DNA from: Pyxicephalus adspersus
Lineage: Eukaryota; Chordata; Amphibia; Anura; Pyxicephalidae
Assembly (NCBI RefSeq): GCF_032062135.1
Contig: NC_092858.1
Span: 162,571,256-162,635,255 of the forward strand
Direction of reading: 5' to 3'
Length of the DNA: 64,000 nt
Of the stretch, positions 33,843 to 44,482 are shown in pieces (the first letter of the stretch is position 1; every line of letters starts with the position of its first letter). A program made the position numbers and the translations under genes. Under the pieces are notes generated by a model that was not told the origin of the DNA, did not search any database, and saw nothing but the letters and a program-made list of their open reading frames with translations.

Positions 33843-34022
33843 GAATGTTTGGCTCAGTGGTAGGCACTCTGGCCTTTGCAGCGCTGGGTGCCAGGTTCGA
33901 ATCTCGGCTTATCTTCATGGAATTTGCAGGTTCTCTCAGTGTCTACGTGGGTTTCCTTCCAAATTATGCAGTTAGGTTAAATGGCTTCCCCACAAAATTG
34001 AGTTACTCTCAGTCTTGTGGGT
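33843..34022 (+). mobile_element. tRNA-derived SINE, 3'-truncated
   Basis: Contains an RNA polymerase III A box (TGGCTCAGTGGTAGGC, from 33850) and B box (GGTTCGAATC, 33894-33903) 44 bp apart, then GAATTTGCAGGTTCTC, TGGGTTTCCTTCC and GCAGTTAGGTTAAATGGC. This is the intact head of the SINE also present at 2677 and 35470. The common 3' tail is missing. Without aminoacyl-stem pairing it is not a tRNA gene. Confidence 0.9.
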
Positions 34023-34184
34023 GAAATGATGCCCAAAGTCAGACTGTGAGTGTTGCGCGTCAAAGTCCCACTTTTACACATATAGTGATAAAAGGTACTA
34101 TTAGGATTACACTTTTTTATGGGAGCTGTGGTATATATAACATACGTACAACAATGCATAACACATTGTTACTCCACCCTCCAC

Positions 34185-35440
34185 CAATTTGGGCTTTATG
34201 GCAGAGTGGTAAGACGGAAGGCTCTTCTTGTTTGGAGTCTGAATAAAGCACCTAAGGTACTCTTAGAAAGTGCGAGACAAAGTTCTCTGGTCTGATAACA
34301 TGAAGATTGAACTGTTTTGCCTCATTTACAAATGTTATGTCTAAAGGAAACCAAGCACTGCCCATCACCAGCCAAAAATCACTCAGTGAAGCATGGTGGT
34401 GGCTAGGAATGAGCGAGTGAGTTTTTAAAACTCAATCTCGCGGCAAATTTGACCTTCCTTGGTTACCAAAATTGTAAGCAAGAATGGCCGGTGTACATTT
34501 GCCGATCGAGATCAAATTTTAATGAAAAAAAATGTTTTTTTAAAAAAAAGAAAAATTGCGAGCTGTGCCAGCCACAGCTGCACAGCCATAGCTGCACAGC
34601 CGTAACCAGGATTTTCCTTTCCTCAGCCAATCAGGAAGCACTTGAAGTTTGGGTTGGGGTGACTTGTCCCCATTTAACCTCTAGTGCCGGGGATCGCACA
34701 CAGGATTCCCAGGGCTGCATGAATGAATGCAGCCCTGGAAATCTATCGCGATACCTGTGCAGTAAAGGTTAATTAAACCCCTAGTGCCCTGAGGATCCAC
34801 AGCGATGCCTGGGGACTAGAAGTAAATTAACCTCTAAGCCCTGAAAATCCACTGCGATCCACGGGCATTTAATTAACCTCTAGTGCCCGGGGATCGCACA
34901 CAGGAGGATTCCCAGGTCTGCATGAATGAATGCAGCCCTGGGAATCCTCCTGTAATGACTTTGTGGAACTTCTGGTGGGTCTGCAAAATCGGTTTGCCGA
35001 AATTTTGCGGACCCATCAGAGTTTCAAGGAAATTTTCCCTAGTGGTGGCATCCTTTTGCTGTGGGAGGGTATTTTAGCAGCGGGGAATCAGGGACAGGTC
35101 AGGATTGAATAGAGCATAGCACAGAGATATCCTTAATGAAAACCTGTTCCACAGTCAACAGGTTCACCTTCCAACATGTCAATGATCCAAAGCACAGAGC
35201 ACAGACAACATAGGAGTGGCTTAGGGACAACTCTGTGCTAGAATGGCCCAGCCACAGCCCTAACTTGAACCCTATTGAACATCTCTGGAGAGACATGAAA
35301 ACAGCTGCCAACCAATGGTTCCAATCCAACCTGGATCTGCAAAGAAGAATGGCAAAAAATCCCCCAATCCAGGTGTGCAAAGCTTGTTGCATCACCCAAA
35401 AAAACTTGAGGCTGTAATTGCTGGCAACGGTGCTTTACTA
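34185..35440 (+). pseudogene. Tc1-type transposase remnant, split by a hAT element
   Basis: The left part (34185-34403) holds the Tc1 block TTTATGGCAGAGTGGTAAGA, then TGGTCTGATAACATGAAGAT (WSDNMKIELF-like), and ends at a VKHGGG-type sequence, the hallmark preceding the central catalytic region. After the insert (from 35042) the frame resumes with TVNRFTFQHVNDPKHRAQTT (second catalytic Asp), a stop, EWLRDN, then VLEWPSHSPNLNPIEHLWRD (third catalytic residue region) and a C-terminal tail to about 35420. Stops and losses make it dead. The family is a DD34E Tc1 type common in fish and frogs (recalled, not searched). Confidence 0.9.
34404..35041. mobile_element. non-autonomous hAT element, TAGGGATGAGCGAG family, copy 4
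   Basis: Starts TAGGAATGAGCGAGTGAG and ends TTTTCCCTA, with the last 30 bp before CCCTA deleted relative to copies 1 and 2. The perfect 8-bp duplication GTGGTGGC lies at 34396-34403 and 35042-35049. It is 638 bp, the longest copy, because of a chain of TTAA-bounded modules between 34674 and 34956. It sits inside the Tc1 transposase. Confidence 0.92.
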
Positions 35441-35469
35441 AGTATATATATAATAAATTATAAATTATA

Positions 35470-35680
35470 TTGGCCCGCAATCTACCCTACCATATGTCCC
35501 TACCATAGTTATATGTCATTACAATCAATTGACAATTTTCAAGAGGAAGCCAATAAACCTAACTGCATGTTTTTTTGGGATGTGGGAGGAAACCAGAGTG
35601 CCTGGATGAGAACAAACACACTCCTTGTATATAGTGTCCTTAAAAATAGTGCTGCAAAGTGTCATCCATGGAGCCAATAT
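35470..35680 (-). mobile_element. tRNA-derived SINE, body
   Basis: Minus-strand copy with ATATGTCCCTACCATAGTTA, AGCCAATAAACCTAACTGCA, GGGATGTGGGAGGAAACCAG and GTGCTGCAAAGTG, the standard order for this SINE. The head is worn (CATGGAGCCAATATGG at the right edge). Confidence 0.85.
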
Positions 35681-35747
35681 GGATAAGCGAGAAGGCCTCT
35701 GCCAGTCTCGCAAAAATTTCCACGAACTTCCGATGGGTCCGCAAAAT
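35678..35747. mobile_element. hAT element fragment, TAGGGATGAGCGAG family
   Basis: GGATAAGCGAGAAGGCCTCT, then ACGAACTTCCGATGGGTCCG and GCAAAAT, matches the first 70 bp of copy 3 and the complement of the ends of copies 1 and 2. It is cut off at 35747. Confidence 0.8.
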
Positions 35748-36124
35748 GTTGTGCTTTTGTGATCAATCCTTTGTTAAGCTACTTTCTCAGAATTCTGGCA
35801 TGCCAGTATTCTTCTGGAACTGTGGTCACATGACCTGTCAGTAAGTATGCCCACTGTTTCTATTTCCTAACATTTTTTAGAAGGGAATGCATTCTGATGG
35901 TGTAATCACTGATGATAAAATGTGTTACATAAAGTTATATAAATCAGCCTTTTCGAGAACAAGCCGAGAAAACATTGGCCCATCCTAATATCACATTTGC
36001 AGACAATTGTGCCAGTTCCACTTGTAGTGTTATAGATCTCTATTACTGTGCCCAAACGATAAAAGTCAGGGAATTTTTCATGTTTCCCATGTGTCCCTTC
36101 AGGACTACCCTATCTTTATTTAAT
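35748..36124. other. no recognisable feature
   Basis: Unassigned sequence. Confidence 0.4.
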
Positions 36125-36664
36125 TGCTGGGGTAGGTAAACCTATGGGAAGTAATAGTAAATAGAGCCTTACCTGATCCACCAGTGGCCTGCCTTTTCCA
36201 TCGCTGCGATACCTGTCTTCTTTCTTCTTCCTCCGGCGTCTTCTGCACCCGATGAGACACTGGGGAGTTCCCGGTGACGTCAGTGCGTGTGTACGTTGCC
36301 GGCGGGGTGGGGCGGGAAATTCAAAATCCATTTGTATTGCATTCAATACAAAATAACTGTATTGAATACGATACATTGGATTTATATATGTAAACCCAGT
36401 ACAATTTATTTCATGAACATTTATTTTACAGTATATTATCCTGGAATGAGTATAATATTTATTTATTTAAAAAAAAAAAAAAAAAATTAAAAAAATTTAT
36501 ATTTTTTTAAATGTATTTAATTTATTATTTTTACATGATTTTGTGTTTAAAACTTTATTATACTCATAATATTTTATTATACTGTAAAATAAATTTTCAT
36601 GAAAAACAATGTACCGCTTTTAGACATATAAAAACAGAAAGAAATGAACTGCTAGGGAGGTTAA
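36125..36664 (-). mobile_element. piggyBac-like MITE, CCTCCCT family, left end unclear
   Basis: The right end GCTAGGGAGG precedes TTAA (36661-36664) and matches the ends at 29574-29906. Inside, GGCGGGAAATTCAAAATCC, TGTATTGCATTCAATACAAA and the CpG-rich block at 36180-36310 correspond, reverse-complemented, to 44905-45060. An AT-rich foldback (arms about 36399-36455 and 36555-36613) contains the poly-A centre. The block includes a CRE palindrome TGACGTCA at 36275-36282. The left terminus has no recognisable CCTCCCT. Confidence 0.7.
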
Positions 36665-36739
36665 TTTTGGTTTTAAAAAACAAATGACATAAAAAAATTA
36701 AAACTTTTATCATTTATAAATTTTAGTAATAAGTACTAA

Positions 36740-36930
36740 TATTCCCTCCTCCTATTGCGTGCTGCTTCCCTCACCTCTTAGATTGTAAGCTCCTCTGGGC
36801 AGGGTCCTCTCCTCCTCCTGTGTCACTGTCTGTATCTATCTGTCATTTGCAACCCCTATTTAACGTACAGCGCTGCATAATATGTTGGCATTATATAAAA
36901 ACTGTTCATTAATAATAATAATATTAATAC
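36740..36930 (+). mobile_element. LINE 3' tail, plus strand
   Basis: CTCACCTCTTAGATTGTAAG, GGGCAGGGTCCTCTCCTCC, TGTCATTTGCAACCCC and ACAGCGCTGCATAATATGTT, then a TAATAATAATAA tail. It is the least diverged example of this 3' UTR in the window. Confidence 0.88.
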
Positions 36931-37439
36931 AAGTAATACAGTAATTATTACCTATAGATATTTATTACCTCTTGCATACACATCTCAATACTCCCCATGA
37001 CAAGGTTTTCATCTGCTTTTTTTTTTGCACGACAGCGCTACCTTTGTTCAGGTTCTCTGCAGGTTTAGCATCTATTCAAAACACTATACTTGCTGATAGC
37101 CAAGACAATTATGTCAATTTTGGTGCAGTCCTTGGCTGTGTTCACAAGTTACCATGTTGCAATTTTAACATTCAGTGGTAAAGAGGAGCCTAAGGAAATG
37201 CCACCTTCTCTGGAGATCAATGTTTTTAATGATAAAAACAACAAGATTTAAAAGTATTAAACTACTTGTGTACATTGTACATTGTGATATATAAGGGATA
37301 TTTTCATGCAAAAAAAAAAGTTACTGAAAATTTCCTTTTCTACCAAACTTTAACATACCCATGGAATCATTTACATCCAGGGATTTTACAATGCCACGAC
37401 CAAAAACATCTACTTATATTAATATTAAAATTGCCAATT
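36931..37439. other. no recognisable feature
   Basis: Unassigned sequence between two oppositely oriented LINE tails. Confidence 0.4.
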
Positions 37440-37675
37440 AACTGTTTATATAGCACTAACATAATAAATAGGGGTTGCAAAAGGCAGGCAAATACAAACA
37501 ATGAAACAGGAGGAGGAGAGAACCCTGCCCTAAAGAGCTTACAATCTAAGAGGTGGGGGAAGCAGCACACAATGGAAGGGGGAAATAGAATGGTGGAAGT
37601 AGTGAGGGTTTAATAGACAGAAGAAGACTGTTAGGTGAGTTTGAAAAAAATGGGTTTTAAGGGTTCTTTTACTTG
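37440..37675 (-). mobile_element. LINE 3' tail, minus strand
   Basis: Inverted relative to 36740-36930: ATATAGCACTAACATAATAA, AGGGGTTGCAAAAGGCAGG, GCTTACAATCTAAGAGGTGG, and GTAGTGAGGGTTTAATAGAC as in the fragment at 380-1100. It ends in the coding-adjacent part at about 37675. Confidence 0.85.
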
Positions 37676-38545
37676 TATAACTTTGTTTTGTATTCTCCAG
37701 GCAAATATGGTCCAAGAGAGGAAATTAAAGCCTGAATATATGGGTGCTAACTGGTAGGTCATCACCATAACCAAATTATGTGTCACATTAGAATCAAATC
37801 TGAAAAGTAAATGGTTAAAGTTGTGTAGTTCTTACAGGAACCCCCAATATTATATTTTTCAATTGACTACATTAGAATTTTGTATCTGAGTTAAGGTCCA
37901 ACAGTCTATAAATGTTTTACTATTCTCTTACCCAACCCATGTTTTGTATTAAATTATTAAATTATTAAAATTATTTTGCAGACATTTCAATACTGCGGCT
38001 AGAGTACAGGATGACCTGAATGTACACAATGAATCTAGGCAAATGATAAGACCCTGCAGGTCACACATCACTTCTCCAGGGATAGATGTAGAACTGAGAA
38101 CACCTGCTTTTTATTCTGATACTTCCTCTACTACATCAAAGCTCCAAGTCCAGACATCTCAATGTATTCTGGGATTCTGAAATGCTTTATATTTAAGTAG
38201 GAAACCTTGGGGGTTTACGTTTCTTATTATTTGGGGACCTTTTATGTTTATATTTGTGATATTTTTCTAATGTAACCTAATCATAGGTGTGTTAGAGGTT
38301 TGACCCTTTGTTTGCGGTACATCTGTCTCCAATAGCCAACCTCTAAAATGGGAAATGCCACTTAAGGTTTTAAATATCAACTCCAGCCAAGACCTTTTCA
38401 AGTTTTGAATCAAGTCTGGAACAGTGGTAGTAAATGAGATAACCAAAGGGCAAGAAATATTCAATAGTTATAATTGCTATAGAAAGGCACTAGAGATTGT
38501 AAACATGGTATAGGAGTTGTTGGTGAATAGGGACATGCTTTAGAA
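37676..38545. other. no recognisable feature
   Basis: Unassigned AT-rich sequence. Confidence 0.4.
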
Positions 38546-38811
38546 CAGTGGTCGCTAACAGTTTTTGGACCAATGGACCACTAAATTTACCGGCTCCAGA
38601 CTGGGCATTTGAGGGGTGTCACTCAAAGGGGAAGAAACTTCCCCCATAGTGAGGTTATGATACCAGAACCTGCCCACAACCTTCCTATTTCCTTGAGCCT
38701 GGAAACCCTAAAGGGGACATGGTCCTTCTCCTGACCCGGCTTGGGGGCGCACCAGCCATAGCCATGAACAACTAAAACTTTCTTGTGGACCACACCGGTT
38801 GGCGACCGCTG
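38546..38811. mobile_element. non-autonomous hAT element, CAGTGGTC...GACCACTG family, copy 1
   Basis: Ends CAGTGGTCGCTAACAG and, reverse-complemented, CAGCGGTCGCCAACCG. The 8-bp duplication is CTTTAGAA (38538-38545) against CATTAGAA (38812-38819), one mismatch. It is 266 bp. Shares a GGGCATTTGAGGGGTGTCAC-type block with the copies at 53651 and 61997, in reverse orientation. Confidence 0.88.
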
Positions 38812-38849
38812 CATTAGAAAATAGTCATAGACTGGAGACACTTCAGGGG

Positions 38850-39080
38850 TGCATTTCAAAAGGAATTTAGGCTATTCACTTACCAAGGTGAAATATCACC
38901 TTGCAAGGAATAAATCACCTAGCATTGAATGAATGCAGTGATTGTTCACTTTGCATGTTAGATGTTCATGGAAATCTAAAATCATGAAGTCTCCAAATCT
39001 AAAAAAATGGATTTTTCCTTGCACTATATTGGATGGCTGAAGTCAGCAGAGCTTAATTTCATATATTAGGCTGAGTGAAA
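38850..39080. mobile_element. fragment of the foldback family found at 44083
   Basis: CTATTCACTTACCAAGGTGA, CCTTGCAAGGAATAAATCAC and GGATGGCTGAAGTCAGCAGA match the right arm of the 44083-44482 element in the same order. Only one arm is present. Confidence 0.6.
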
Positions 39081-39330
39081 TTCAGTTTGCTATGTGAACA
39101 AGTTTTTTTTCTTTATTCTACCAACCCCATTGTGTTCCTATGAAGCTATTACCTTTCAAGGGGTGGACATATCATGTCTGCCTGTTTTAAGTATTTGCTT
39201 GTGTAGGTTGGCTTGCAGCAATACATTTGCATACTTTTAATTGTTTCTGTGTCTGGATCTTTCAAGTGAACCTGTGTCTTCTTTCCATAGCTGATCTCTT
39301 CAGTTGCTGATAAATACCTTATCTATAGGG

Positions 39331-40011
39331 TAAGATGAAGGAACCATAATGCCTTGACACAGGGATCCAACACTACCCGATTTAGCAAATGCTAAAGGGT
39401 CTCATATAGGCTGCAGGGCCAAGGTGAGAGAAGTGGGCTGGTACTTAACCTGGATTTTTTTTTTGCAAACCCAACAGGGTCTCTTTAACATCAGCTGTAT
39501 AACAGTGACTATCATTTTTCCCTTTTAGGAACCACATTGTCTTGTTGCAACTTCTAATTTGGTGTAACTAAGTATTTTATTACTTATTTTAAACAAGTTA
39601 AGCTGCGTACACACTTCCAATTTTTGTCGTTGGAAAGGATCTTTCACGATCCTTTCCAATGACAAGGGAGTGCACGATGCATGAACGGTGCTGTACATAC
39701 AGCACAGTTCATGCTCTATGGAGAGGGGAGGGGGAGAGCTAAGATGAAGGAACCATAATGCCTTGACACAGGGATCCAACACTACCCGATTTAGCAAATG
39801 CTAAAGGGTCTCATATAGGCTGCAGGGCCAAGGTAAGAGAAGTGGGCTGGTACTTAACCTGGATTTTTTTTTTTGCAAACCCAACAGGGTCTCTTTAACA
39901 TCAGCTGTATAACAGTGACTATAATTTTTCCCTTTTAGGAACCACATTGTCTTGTTGCAACTTCTAATTTGGTGTAACTTTAAGTATTTTATTACTTTTT
40001 TTAAACAAGTT
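39331..40011. repeat. direct duplication of about 270 bp flanking half a MITE
   Basis: Copy 1 (39331-39599) and copy 2 (39740-40011) both run from TAAGATGAAGGAACC to TTAAACAAGTT and differ at only a handful of positions (for example AAGGTGAG against AAGGTAAG, and T-run lengths), so the duplication is recent. Between them, 39599-39739 is the left half of an AAGCTACGTACAC-family MITE (AAGCTGCGTACACACTTCC to GGGGAGAGC). Copy 2 is uninterrupted at the point where copy 1 meets the MITE. Confidence 0.93.
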
Positions 40012-40769
40012 GGACATTGTTTCTACAGGTGTTTACCATGAACTAACTTCAGCAAGCTCCTCACACTCTTACATCGGTAAATAATTGTTTTTGTTTAGTA
40101 CTTCCTGAGAAAAAGATACATTCTGGGAACATGTATATTCATATGTGTCCCATCTGACCCCTTTTCACTGGAAAGACTGCACACATGCTATTAAAGCATG
40201 CATGTAAGTCAAATTATATTCAAAATGTTTGAATATGAGAAACCTTGAGAACCTTGCTTCAGATAAAAAAGTGTTTAGGATTGTGCTATGTTTTATTAGC
40301 TAATTTTAGTTATTTGGGGGTTTGCAGGGTTTTAAAGCATTCCAACACCATAAACACCAACACCATAAACCATTCATAAACTTTCACACACTAATGACAT
40401 AAAACAATTATGTCTCCATATTTCCAAAACAAAAGTCGCCCTACAAAAAAATCCAGCCAGCTATTGGAAAGAGAATGGCAGAACATAAGCACAGTAAGCT
40501 TTATGATGAGAAAAACCCAAAGTCTGTTTCAATATTTTGGTTACTCAATAATCTTTGCCTGTAATTCACTGTCATCAGTTTTACTAAAATAAGGCAGCAA
40601 AAACTTAGGGCAACCGCAGTTGTAGGAACAAAACCATGTAATTAGGAACTCCAATAATTGCTTTTATATTTTGGATGACAGCAGGGAATTCTGTGAACCA
40701 GCATCAACCCATAAGTACAATATTGGTTTTAGGAGGGTTTTGCCAACACTGAAGTTGGTTTCAATGGAG
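40012..40769. other. no recognisable feature
   Basis: Unassigned AT-rich sequence. Confidence 0.4.
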
Positions 40770-41200
40770 TTGGAGACCCAGCTTTGGCATGGAGTCTCTT
40801 GAATGGTGTGAGCAAAAATTAGGTGAACTAGGTTCTCAGGTTGGGAGCGCCTGAGGGTACTTTGATTGATTGTTCCCGAGTTGGGCAATAATGTGGCTAG
40901 AAGCAACAATATCATGTTGGCAGAGATCCCAAGTTGACGTTGAGGATGCCTTTGAGGATTGGTAGCCTTGAAAGACTATAAGAAACATTTGTGTTGTGTT
41001 AATTAAGATTTTGTTATACTTTGTTATGGTTTTCTGGTATTATTATGTATTTATGGTGTTATGGGAATAGACAGAATTTTAGGCTATCGTGATTATTAAT
41101 AAAATTAAGAGGCCTTCAGGATATTTGACAAAAATTAGTGTGTTTGTCTTTAGTTAGGTTTGGGGGGGTGGGCAAGTTGATTGATGTGGTATTTGCAGGA
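40770..41200 (+). repeat. interspersed repeat resembling a retroelement 3' region, copy B
   Basis: Diverged counterpart of 14340-14830: GTTGGAGACCCAGCTTTGG, GGAGTCTC, TTGTTCCCGAG, TGCCTTTGAGGATTGGTAGC, and AATAAAATTAAGAGGCCTTC near the end. Confidence 0.45.
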
Positions 41201-42589
41201 TTCTGTTATACCACCGTCATAAGGGTCCTGAGGGTGTTGCTATGAGATGAGTATGAGATGCTTCAGAGTTCAATTTGCATTTGATCTACCTCTGACCAGA
41301 AGTTGGCCACCTTCTAATTTAATAAACTGTTTCAAGCTTCCTTTGCTTAAAAAGTCTCAGACTTATCCATACCAACAGCTGCTTGGCCCTCACCCCCCAC
41401 AAACTCCTGAGACAAAGACAACACACCAATGTGCAAGTTAAGTGGCCATAGCAACCTTTTATTGACCAAATACCTGTAAACAAGGTATAGCATGGATACT
41501 TCAACAACATTTTATTGGACCTTTGACACACATATATTCATAATGTAAACCACACGCTGTCCCAACTTCTGTCAGCTAACTTTTGAGGATATCCCATACG
41601 TCACTATCTCCAGGGAGTGCAGGTCTTTAAAGGAATCACCCATCTCCATGATCCACTTTTGGGGTCTGCTATCATCCTCCTCATTGTTCCCAGCTGCACA
41701 ACACCACTTTGTGAATGACACCCAACATTCACAGCTCCTTACTGACTTCCACAACAGTACTCTACCATACTGGAGAAACCACACCTAACGCAGCACCCGC
41801 ATCCCCAGAAACGCTACTCTTCAAACACTACCCTTAAGGACCTCAACTGCCAGACCACATACCTTCCCCTTCCAGGGTGGGCAGGAGAGAACCTTTTGCC
41901 TTGCCTCCAACTTTGCCATTGCTCCCACTTCCTCTCCCTTAACTTTCTTGTATCTCTGAGTCGACCCTTATCTTCTTGAGTGATCCAACTATAACTCTAA
42001 CCTCCTTTAAACCCTCTCACTTAACCATTTGCTGTCTGATCCCAGAGCCCCCGTAATGTCAGCCCTTCACCTTTCCTATCCTACGGTTCCAGGGTTCCCC
42101 TGTCCTTAACTTGTATGAGAACAGATCTGACATGGAAAATAAGTTGGTGTACATGGGCCTTATAGGAGTTCCTGAAGAAAAGGTAACATTATGCTTGGGG
42201 ACAACACAAAAATGACCTCATCAGTCTGTTGCTGCTCCTTTACTTCATTGGGTTTTGCATAACTGCAGTAGAAAAAAGTCATATATGTTCTTCAAATGCA
42301 TATTTAGCTGTTTCCCTAGAGCCCAATTCCAGCTTTGCCAAAAATAAATAGAATGTTCCCTCGTAGCTTATACGAATTTAAAGGGAGCTACAGATGTCAT
42401 ACTCCTCTTCCTTTTTAGCACTGTCCATGGCAGTATTCTTCATTCATCAATGGGACATATTTTCTCCTCTGGGTTAAATATTACACATACCACCAGATAC
42501 AAAAGAAGGTTAAGAGGACTTACGTGGCTGGACTGGGTAAAAGATATGCATTCATTTCTTTGCTGAAAGTGGAGGTTTTACTGTCCTAT
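41201..42589. other. mostly unassigned; pyrimidine-rich old repeat at 41440-42110
   Basis: This long C/T-rich, gene-free stretch has weak matches with 22200-22680 (GACCTCAACTGCCAGACCAC; CCCACTTCCTCTCCCTTAAC). The family is not identified. Confidence 0.3.
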
Positions 42590-43113
42590 ATCATAGGGAA
42601 TCAGACATTTCCTCAAACGTTCCCACTTAGGAATCTTCCAGATCTTCCATGTTCAATGGTAGTAATTGATTGCCACAAGGGAATGTTTAAAGCAGAGCTC
42701 AGCAATCTTTTGTGGCCATTAGGCCATTTCAGGGGTAGGCAGGAGCACACTAGGCTGGACTCTTTCTCGTGTCCCACCCTATTGGCCCCGTCCCCCACCA
42801 GGAACGCCCCCTGAAAGGAAATCCTTCTCCTCCATATGCTTTGCTGTTCCCTTTTTACCATGGCGGCAGAAGTGGTAACGCCGGTTGCGGTAAATAGAGA
42901 AGGGAGCCACCACACGGAAGCTCAAGAGCCGCATGCGGCTCCGGCTCCAGTAAATTGTTCCGGCTCTGCTGTGGGTTGTCGGCCGGCATTAGGCTGGATG
43001 GGCCAAGGGGCGTTAGGCCGGAACAAACTACCGGCTAGGCCGTATCTGGTTTAAAAGCCGGAGTTTGCTGACCCCTGGTTTAAGGAAATATCAGATTTCC
43101 TGTTTTATAAAAA
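42590..43113. mobile_element. palindromic MITE, TTTATAAAACAGGGAATC family, interrupted
   Basis: The left arm AGGGAATCAGACATTTCCTC and middle GTAATTGATTGCCACAAGGG lead to 42691. The family sequence resumes after the insert with GTTTAAGGAAATATCAGATT and ends TCCTGTTTTATAAA. The insert is the hAT element at 42692-43077. Confidence 0.82.
42692..43077. mobile_element. non-autonomous hAT element, CAGGGGTCAGCAAACTC-type family
   Basis: Ends CAGAGCTCAGCAATCTTTTG and, reverse-complemented, CAGGGGTCAGCAAACTCCGG. The 8-bp duplication is GTTTAAAG (42684-42691) against GTTTAAGG (43078-43085), one mismatch. It is 386 bp, GC- and CpG-rich, with AGAGCCGCATGCGGCTCCGG near the centre. Frames of about 100 codons inside are artefacts. 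Confidence 0.9.
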
Positions 43114-44082
43114 GAGCCTTTTGTGTACTAGGGTGACAATGCAATATAAAAATTAAGTGTTGTCTTTCTTGAAAAGGTGTTTTTAGTTTTTTTTTGTAAG
43201 CTGGGGTAAATATATATATATTCCCAGGTTTAGATAAACTGAAAGATTGTCCTTGGAATCAGATGCTCTTTATATATTTGTCTTATAGAAATTTTATTCT
43301 GCACCAATATTTCAAACTGCCTTTAGGGTTTTCTAAAGTAGTGTAATTACCAGGGTCACCAAATAGAAACATAATTTATTGAAGTATTTACCTCTGCTAT
43401 ATAAGAAGTTCAGGTTTCTTAGGAAGCTGCAAGGAAATACGACAGTAGCTGGAATTCTAACACAATGCTCTATTTGAACAATTAAGTTGAATCTCAAAGT
43501 GATTAATTTCCACAAGGTAACATCTGGATTTTGAAGAGGAGGACTCTTTCTGAAGCTATATAAAGCCTGTCAATATGCTAGAAAGTAATTATAGATCACA
43601 TATTATTGTGTGAAATCCCTGGGTGCATAATGCAGGAAATTCAATAAATCGTTGGATCCTTTTCTGAAATTCTAGACTCTTGCTTGCAGTCTAAGGCTGG
43701 ACAAGTTCCAAAAGGCAATTAATAAGTTATGTTTTTCAATTCCATTAGGTCATAATAGTATAGCGTAAAACAGTTTAGTATAGTAAAGTGGGGGATTGTA
43801 TAGCTGAATGAGATAGCAAGCATGAACATAAGTTATTTTTAACATTTAAAGCAGGCTGCTACACTTTATAATTAAAAAGCATAACCAACATGTTTTTACC
43901 AAGATAAAGGAACTATTATTTCAAGATATACATAGCTAGGTTAGACTGTAATTGGACAGTAATGGAGCAGCACCAGACTGATTAAGTCGTATGTTTTCTC
44001 TCTCCTCCTGTCAAAATTATCTATGCATAGCACGTTTAAAAATAGATTTATTATTTTAGTTCTCTAAGTGTTTTTATATGCA
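43114..44082. other. no recognisable feature
   Basis: Unassigned AT-rich sequence. Confidence 0.4.
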
Positions 44083-44482
44083 TTCAATCATGTGCAATCA
44101 AAATTATTGAACGTTTATATTTTCTTGCACATGATTAGGTATTCTTTGCAAAGCAACATTTCACAGCATTTACTAAGTGAATTATCCTTTGCAAGAAGAA
44201 ATTTCATCTTGGTAGGTGAACAGCCTGTATCTTGCATACATCCATATGGACAATCTATAGGTTAACCTGATTTAAAAAACCATCACATTGTTTTTAAATC
44301 AGAGTTATTTATAGACTGGCCATATGGATGTATGGAGGTATGTAGGCTGTTCACCTACCAAGATGAATTATCTCCTTGCAGAGGATAATTCACTTAGTAA
44401 ATGCTGTGAAATGTTGCAAAGAAAGCTCACTTATATGCGAGGAAATCGAAACAATCAATATTTTTGATTGCACGTGATTGGA
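44083..44482. repeat. large foldback (inverted-repeat) element
   Basis: The left arm (about 44083-44278) and right arm (about 44290-44482) are reverse complements over nearly their whole length. Shared blocks are TGCAATCAAAA, ATTTACTAAGTGAATTATCC, CTTGGTAGGTGAACAGCCTG and CATACATCCATAT, with ATTTAAAAA/TTTTTAAAT at the centre. The turn is about a dozen bases. A one-armed relative is at 38850. The superfamily is unclear. Confidence 0.88.

Noticed and set aside
33850..33915. Possible tRNA gene
   Set aside because: A and B boxes are present but there is no pairing aminoacyl stem; it is the head of a SINE.
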